The notes under the pieces were generated by a model, which was not told the DNA's origin, did not search any database, and saw only the letters and a list, made by a program, of their open reading frames with translations. From NCBI GenBank assembly GCA_015523135.1, contig WAKY01000147.1, positions 1 to 8,034 of the forward strand: 8,034 bases of DNA, in the 5' to 3' direction. Source of the stretch: Candidatus Aciduliprofundum sp. (GTDB taxonomy: Archaea > Thermoplasmatota > Thermoplasmata > Thermoplasmatales > Aciduliprofundaceae). This document shows, piece by piece, positions 5,418 through 8,034 of the stretch. Within the stretch, counting starts at the first letter, position 1. Every line of letters starts with the position of its first letter. Both the position numbers and the translations under genes were made by a program.

Positions 5418-6998
5418 TTAGAGGGATAAGTAATCTTCTGCCTCTGGGAAAATCTCTTGCAGGGATTTTATACTTTTAAATGGTCTATTTTTTATTATCT
5501 CGGCGGCTCTTTTCTTCCCTATTCCAGGCACAGATTTTAGAGCGGAGAAGGAGGCGGAATTTACCTTCATGGGATACTCAATAGCTGTCAAGCTTCTTTC
5601 TCCATAGCCAATCACCTTAATATTCACATATCTTCCAATTTCTGAGAAATAGGGTAAAACTACTACGAGGGGATACGAGCCGGGCTGTCTTCCAAATGTG
5701 TAGTTTCCCCTATGCATTTCTAAATACACATATTTGAGAACCGTATCTTTGGGTACAATTTTCTTGAGCATTATTTTATCAATTTTTTCTCTTACTTCTT
5801 TGCGGAATTTCCAGCATTCGTGCTTGTATTTCAATTTGAATTTATTACGCACTGGGGCAACCTGTCTTATATTTATCCTTCTCAAAAGATACCCCTTCGC
5901 GAGAACTTCTCTTAGGAATTCAAAATTCATAGCGTATGTATCCTTGCTCTCACCCCATAAACCGCATATGAAATTTAGCCCGGGCAAAAGTTTGGGCATG
6001 CCATTCTCTCCCCTCTCAGCTCCAATTTCATTAACAATTCTTATTGCTTCCATCACCATCTCGGGAGTGGAATTTAGGTTGTTTGCCCTTATAACCTCTG
6101 GATCAGCAGATTCCATTCCGAAGGCAACCACATTTCCTGGTGTGGTGTATTTCACAAGAATCTCCGTTATCTTTCTTGCCTCAGTGGGATAGGAGGCGAG
6201 CACAGCAGGATTTGCATTATCAACATGGAGAACTCTATGAGGAATCTCGCTCAATTTTGAAAATAAATCTTGCAAAGCATTAACATTTGGCTGTGGAATC
6301 TCCTTATGGCCGATTCCATAGGCCTTGTAAGAGTATATGCATGTCTGCCCCCCTATTCTAAAATTTCTAACTCCTAGATTGCTCAAAATTCTTACTTCTT
6401 CTACAATATCTTCTACATCCCTAAAAATTGGCTTTCCGTATAAGGGTTCAACGCAGAATGAGCAACCTCCACTAAGGTACCTTGAGCAACCGCGAAATGT
6501 TTCTATTTCCGCAACCAATGGCTCTGGATAATCTGGATGTTCTTTTACAATATATGCTCCAAGTTTTAGCCAGCGGTTCCACTCATCCAAACTATGAAAT
6601 CTATGGTGTGTGAAATTCTCAGTTAAAATGTCATATAATAAAGCATCCACATCTCCCAATGCAAGGTAATCTGCAGGCACATTGGGCTTTTCAAATTTTG
6701 CAACCGAGCCACCAAATATTTTCAACCCTTTGAAGGAAGATAAAATCCCACGAATTTCCCTTAAAGATGCAGGATAGGTGCGAAGATACTTGCCAGGAAC
6801 TATTGCTCCACCCAGGAGAAGAAGTATGTCTCCTTTTATTTCCTCTCTTTTTCTCCACATATCAATGCTCTTATACTCACACTCCACCTCTAACTCTTTA
6901 CAAACTCCTGCAAGCTCTCGGATATAAGGGGAAATGTAAGGTGGTACGCCAAGCACCGAGGGCTCGTCCACATACCCGTCTAAAATCACAACTTTCAC
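5418..6998 (-). CDS. Radical SAM protein with Rossmann-like N-terminal domain, TRAM-like domain and C-terminal HhH
   Basis: This is a 526-residue uncharacterised archaeal Fe-S enzyme, resembling the COG1031-type radical SAM proteins with a C-terminal helix-hairpin-helix. Order of parts: residues 1-140 look like a B12-binding-type Rossmann domain (MKVVILDGYVDEP, LLLLGGAIVPG, LKIFGGSVAKF). The radical SAM core starts at ETFRGCSRYLSGGCSFC, with C171, C179 and C182 in a CX7CX2C spacing instead of CX3CX2C. RIGGQ (214-218) and FGMESAD (293-299) are later core strands. A TRAM-like beta segment covers about 430-478, with GYGERSLTAIEYP. VPGIGKKRAAEII (490-502) is a helix-hairpin-helix. TRAM plus HhH suggests an RNA or DNA substrate, possibly methylthiolation or another RNA modification; this is inference. 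The GTG start at 6998 gives the family-like MKVVILDGY. An ATG at 7019 would add seven residues including CQYC. Confidence 0.87.
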   Translation of the reverse strand: MKVVILDGYVDEPSVLGVPPYISPYIRELAGVCKELEVECEYKSIDMWRKREEIKGDILLLLGGAIVPGKYLRTYPASLREIRGILSSFKGLKIFGGSVAKFEKPNVPADYLALGDVDALLYDILTENFTHHRFHSLDEWNRWLKLGAYIVKEHPDYPEPLVAEIETFRGCSRYLSGGCSFCVEPLYGKPIFRDVEDIVEEVRILSNLGVRNFRIGGQTCIYSYKAYGIGHKEIPQPNVNALQDLFSKLSEIPHRVLHVDNANPAVLASYPTEARKITEILVKYTTPGNVVAFGMESADPEVIRANNLNSTPEMVMEAIRIVNEIGAERGENGMPKLLPGLNFICGLWGESKDTYAMNFEFLREVLAKGYLLRRINIRQVAPVRNKFKLKYKHECWKFRKEVREKIDKIMLKKIVPKDTVLKYVYLEMHRGNYTFGRQPGSYPLVVVLPYFSEIGRYVNIKVIGYGERSLTAIEYPMKVNSASFSALKSVPGIGKKRAAEIIKNRPFKSIKSLQEIFPEAEDYLSL

Positions 6999-7017
6999 AA
7001 TGCAATATTGGCATATC

Positions 7018-7027
7018 ATTTTAAAAC
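7018..7027 (-). promoter_or_regulatory. Candidate TATA box for the radical SAM gene
   Basis: The minus strand reads GTTTTAAAAT, centred about 25 nt before the GTG at 6998, consistent with leaderless initiation there. It overlaps the alternative ATG at 7017-7019, so if used it would exclude that start. The 7037-7045 element is the competing candidate. Confidence 0.3.
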
Positions 7028-7036
7028 TTTGTGAAA

Positions 7037-7045
7037 TTTTAAATA
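7037..7045. promoter_or_regulatory. TATA box of the membrane protein-pth2-DUF99 operon, possibly bidirectional
   Basis: TTTTAAATA is centred 26 nt before the plus-strand ATG at 7067, the ideal distance for a leaderless transcript, and there is no Shine-Dalgarno sequence before that ATG. Its near-palindromic surroundings (AATTTTAAATATT) could also serve the divergent radical SAM gene, starting RNA near 7015 with a leader of about 17 nt before the GTG. Confidence 0.5.
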
Positions 7046-7066
7046 TTATCGCACGATTTTAGTTTG

Positions 7067-7585
7067 ATGAATGTACTTCAAGTGATTGGCGCAGTACTAA
7101 TGCTATTCTTTCTTCCCGGCTATACATTTATAAACATGCTTTTTCCAAAGAGGGGTGCTTTGGATTTAGAATATGACCAACTTTATCGCATTGGCTTGGG
7201 CATGGGTATGAGTATAGTTATTGCAATCCTCACAGGCTACATTTTGGGCTATACATCTCTTTTTTACGGGAAGTATATATGGCTCGCATTGATAAATCTC
7301 ACAGCTATATTTTTCATAATTGGCTTCTATAGAGGGGGCTATCCCACGCTGCGAAAATGGTTTGGATTGGAGGAGGAGAATAAGTACGATAGGTTAATAA
7401 TGCTTGATGAGCTTTTAAAAGAGAGAAAGAAAAAGATAAAAGAATTGGAAGAAGTAGAGAGGATGATAAGGCTCAATCCAAGGAGAAGGGATTATTACGA
7501 AGAGAAGAGAAAGAAAATACTTGATGAGATAAGGGAAATGGATGAGAAAATAGAGAAATTGAAGGGTGTTGTGGATGAAGTATAA
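7067..7585 (+). CDS. Membrane protein with three TM segments (DUF1616-like) and a C-terminal coiled coil
   Basis: This 172-residue protein has no assigned function. Hydrophobic segments at about 4-26, 42-62 and 69-88 should be transmembrane helices. The first carries FFLPGYTFINMLFP (14-27) and is followed by an acidic/aromatic link and RIGLGMGMSIVIAIL. This pattern resembles the start of archaeal DUF1616 membrane proteins, but those are usually longer. From about 103 to the end the chain is highly charged (runs such as KERKKKIKELEEVERM and EEKRKKILDEIREMDEKIEK), broken once near LNPRRRDYY, and should form a helical hairpin or coiled coil, probably cytosolic. The ATG at 7067 is preferred to an in-frame TTG one codon earlier, because a TATA box lies exactly 26 nt upstream. 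Its end overlaps pth2 by 11 nt, so the two are co-translated. Confidence 0.82.
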   Translation: MNVLQVIGAVLMLFFLPGYTFINMLFPKRGALDLEYDQLYRIGLGMGMSIVIAILTGYILGYTSLFYGKYIWLALINLTAIFFIIGFYRGGYPTLRKWFGLEEENKYDRLIMLDELLKERKKKIKELEEVERMIRLNPRRRDYYEEKRKKILDEIREMDEKIEKLKGVVDEV

Positions 7586-7928
7586 GATGGTAATGGTTGT
7601 TAGGGAGGATTTGCAGCTATCATGCGGAAAGCTTGCGGTTCAAGTTGCCCATGCGGCAGTTGAATGCACTCTTAAGGCGAGAAAGCAGAAGAATCCTTGG
7701 CTTGATGATTGGCTAAAAGAGGGGCAAAAGAAGGTTGTGGTTAAAGCAAAAGACTTAAAAGCTCTTTATGAGCTTGAATTTAAGGCAAAGAGTTTGGGCT
7801 TAACAACGGCAATAATAAGAGATGCGGGGCTAACAGAAGTACCTCCTGGCACAGTTACCTGCTTGGGCATAGGACCCGGGCCCGAGGAAATAGTTAATAA
7901 GGTAACAGGCAGTTTACCATTAGTATGA
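7575..7928 (+). CDS. pth2: Peptidyl-tRNA hydrolase, Pth2 type
   Basis: This 117-residue enzyme recycles tRNA by cleaving the ester between nascent peptide and tRNA on drop-off products. It is the archaeal/eukaryotic Pth2 type, unrelated to bacterial Pth. Seen: MVVREDLQLSCGKLAVQVAHAA (7-28, with K19 and H26), GQKKVVVK (50-57), IRDAGLTEVPPGT (81-93, with D83 and T87) and GIGPGPEEIVNKVTG (98-112). Length is normal. C17 stands where most family members have Lys in the (K/R/Q)GK motif. The ATG at 7575 is preferred because family members begin with a few residues before the first strand and GGGTG precedes it by 6 nt. Other in-frame starts are GTG 7566 and ATG 7587. It overlaps the upstream membrane-protein gene and the downstream DUF99 gene. 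Confidence 0.95.
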   Translation: MKYKMVMVVREDLQLSCGKLAVQVAHAAVECTLKARKQKNPWLDDWLKEGQKKVVVKAKDLKALYELEFKAKSLGLTTAIIRDAGLTEVPPGTVTCLGIGPGPEEIVNKVTGSLPLV

Positions 7929-8034
7929 AAAAATACATTCGCGCTTTGGGAATTGACGATTCTTATTTTGTTCCACATGTCCCCGGGAGCTCCAATCTTG
8001 TTGGAATAGTTATGAGGTATCCAAATTACATTGA
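7925..8034 (+). CDS. DUF99/UPF0215 family protein, N-terminal part (partial)
   Basis: The reading frame starts at ATG 7925-7927, overlapping the pth2 stop as ATGA, and runs off the right edge after 36 complete codons. The residues KKYIRALGIDDSYF, then LVGIVMRYPNYI, match the N-terminus of archaeal DUF99 proteins (Ile-Arg-x-Leu-Gly-Ile-Asp-Asp, then Val-Gly-x-Val-Met-Arg). This family is distantly related to endonuclease V in fold and has no established function. The paired Asp after the first strand (residues 11-12) is the conserved acidic site. No Shine-Dalgarno sequence is obvious, so translation likely depends on re-initiation after pth2. Because only the start is visible, completeness cannot be judged. 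Confidence 0.82.
   Translation, partial: MKKYIRALGIDDSYFVPHVPGSSNLVGIVMRYPNYI

Noticed and set aside
5734..6192. 152-codon open frame on the plus strand opposite the radical SAM gene
   Set aside because: It is antisense to the radical SAM core and has no recognisable domain; the hydrophobic look comes from the opposite-strand codons.
7766..7978. Minus-strand open frame opposite pth2 and DUF99
   Set aside because: It is a shadow of two well-supported overlapping genes, and its sequence matches no family.

Overview
The window is a gene-dense piece of an archaeal chromosome. Evidence for archaea is direct: a group II chaperonin (thermosome) with a Gly/Met-rich tail, an archaeal-type S-adenosylmethionine synthetase, a Pth2-type peptidyl-tRNA hydrolase, the start of a DUF99/UPF0215 protein, and short intergenic gaps with TATA-like boxes about 25-29 nt before start codons, as expected for leaderless transcripts. 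Base composition is moderately AT-rich and Arg is mostly AGA/AGG. The gene set would suit a thermophilic, peptide- or amino-acid-using euryarchaeon, possibly Thermoplasmatota/Aciduliprofundum-like; that placement is inference.

Layout: (1) 1-1351, plus strand: the last 34 codons of a QueA-like tRNA ribosyltransferase-isomerase, then mat (AdoMet synthetase). (2) 1357-2992, minus strand: hutI (imidazolonepropionase) followed after 1 nt by a RimI/Ard1-like N-acetyltransferase; this pair converges on mat. (3) 3045-3695, plus strand: an isochorismatase-superfamily cysteine hydrolase, divergent from hutI across about 50 bp that hold a TATA element readable in both directions. (4) 3708-5366, minus strand: the thermosome subunit, with its own perfect TATA box and a strong Shine-Dalgarno sequence. 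(5) 5418-6998, minus strand: a multidomain radical SAM protein (Rossmann-like N-terminal domain, radical SAM core, TRAM-like beta domain, helix-hairpin-helix). (6) 7067-8034, plus strand: a tight operon of a three-TM coiled-coil membrane protein, pth2 (overlapping it by 11 nt) and a DUF99 protein (ATGA overlap), which runs off the window.

How the genes work together: MAT makes AdoMet, which is the ribosyl donor for QueA and the radical source for the radical SAM enzyme. HutI belongs to histidine catabolism, but no other hut gene is visible. The thermosome, Pth2 and the N-acetyltransferase are protein-synthesis and quality-control functions. I see no tRNA, rRNA, CRISPR array, insertion sequence or other mobile element, and no gene-free stretch longer than about 70 bp. 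The most unusual points are a QueA-like gene in an archaeon, the domain set of the radical SAM protein, and the membrane coiled-coil gene translationally overlapped with pth2.
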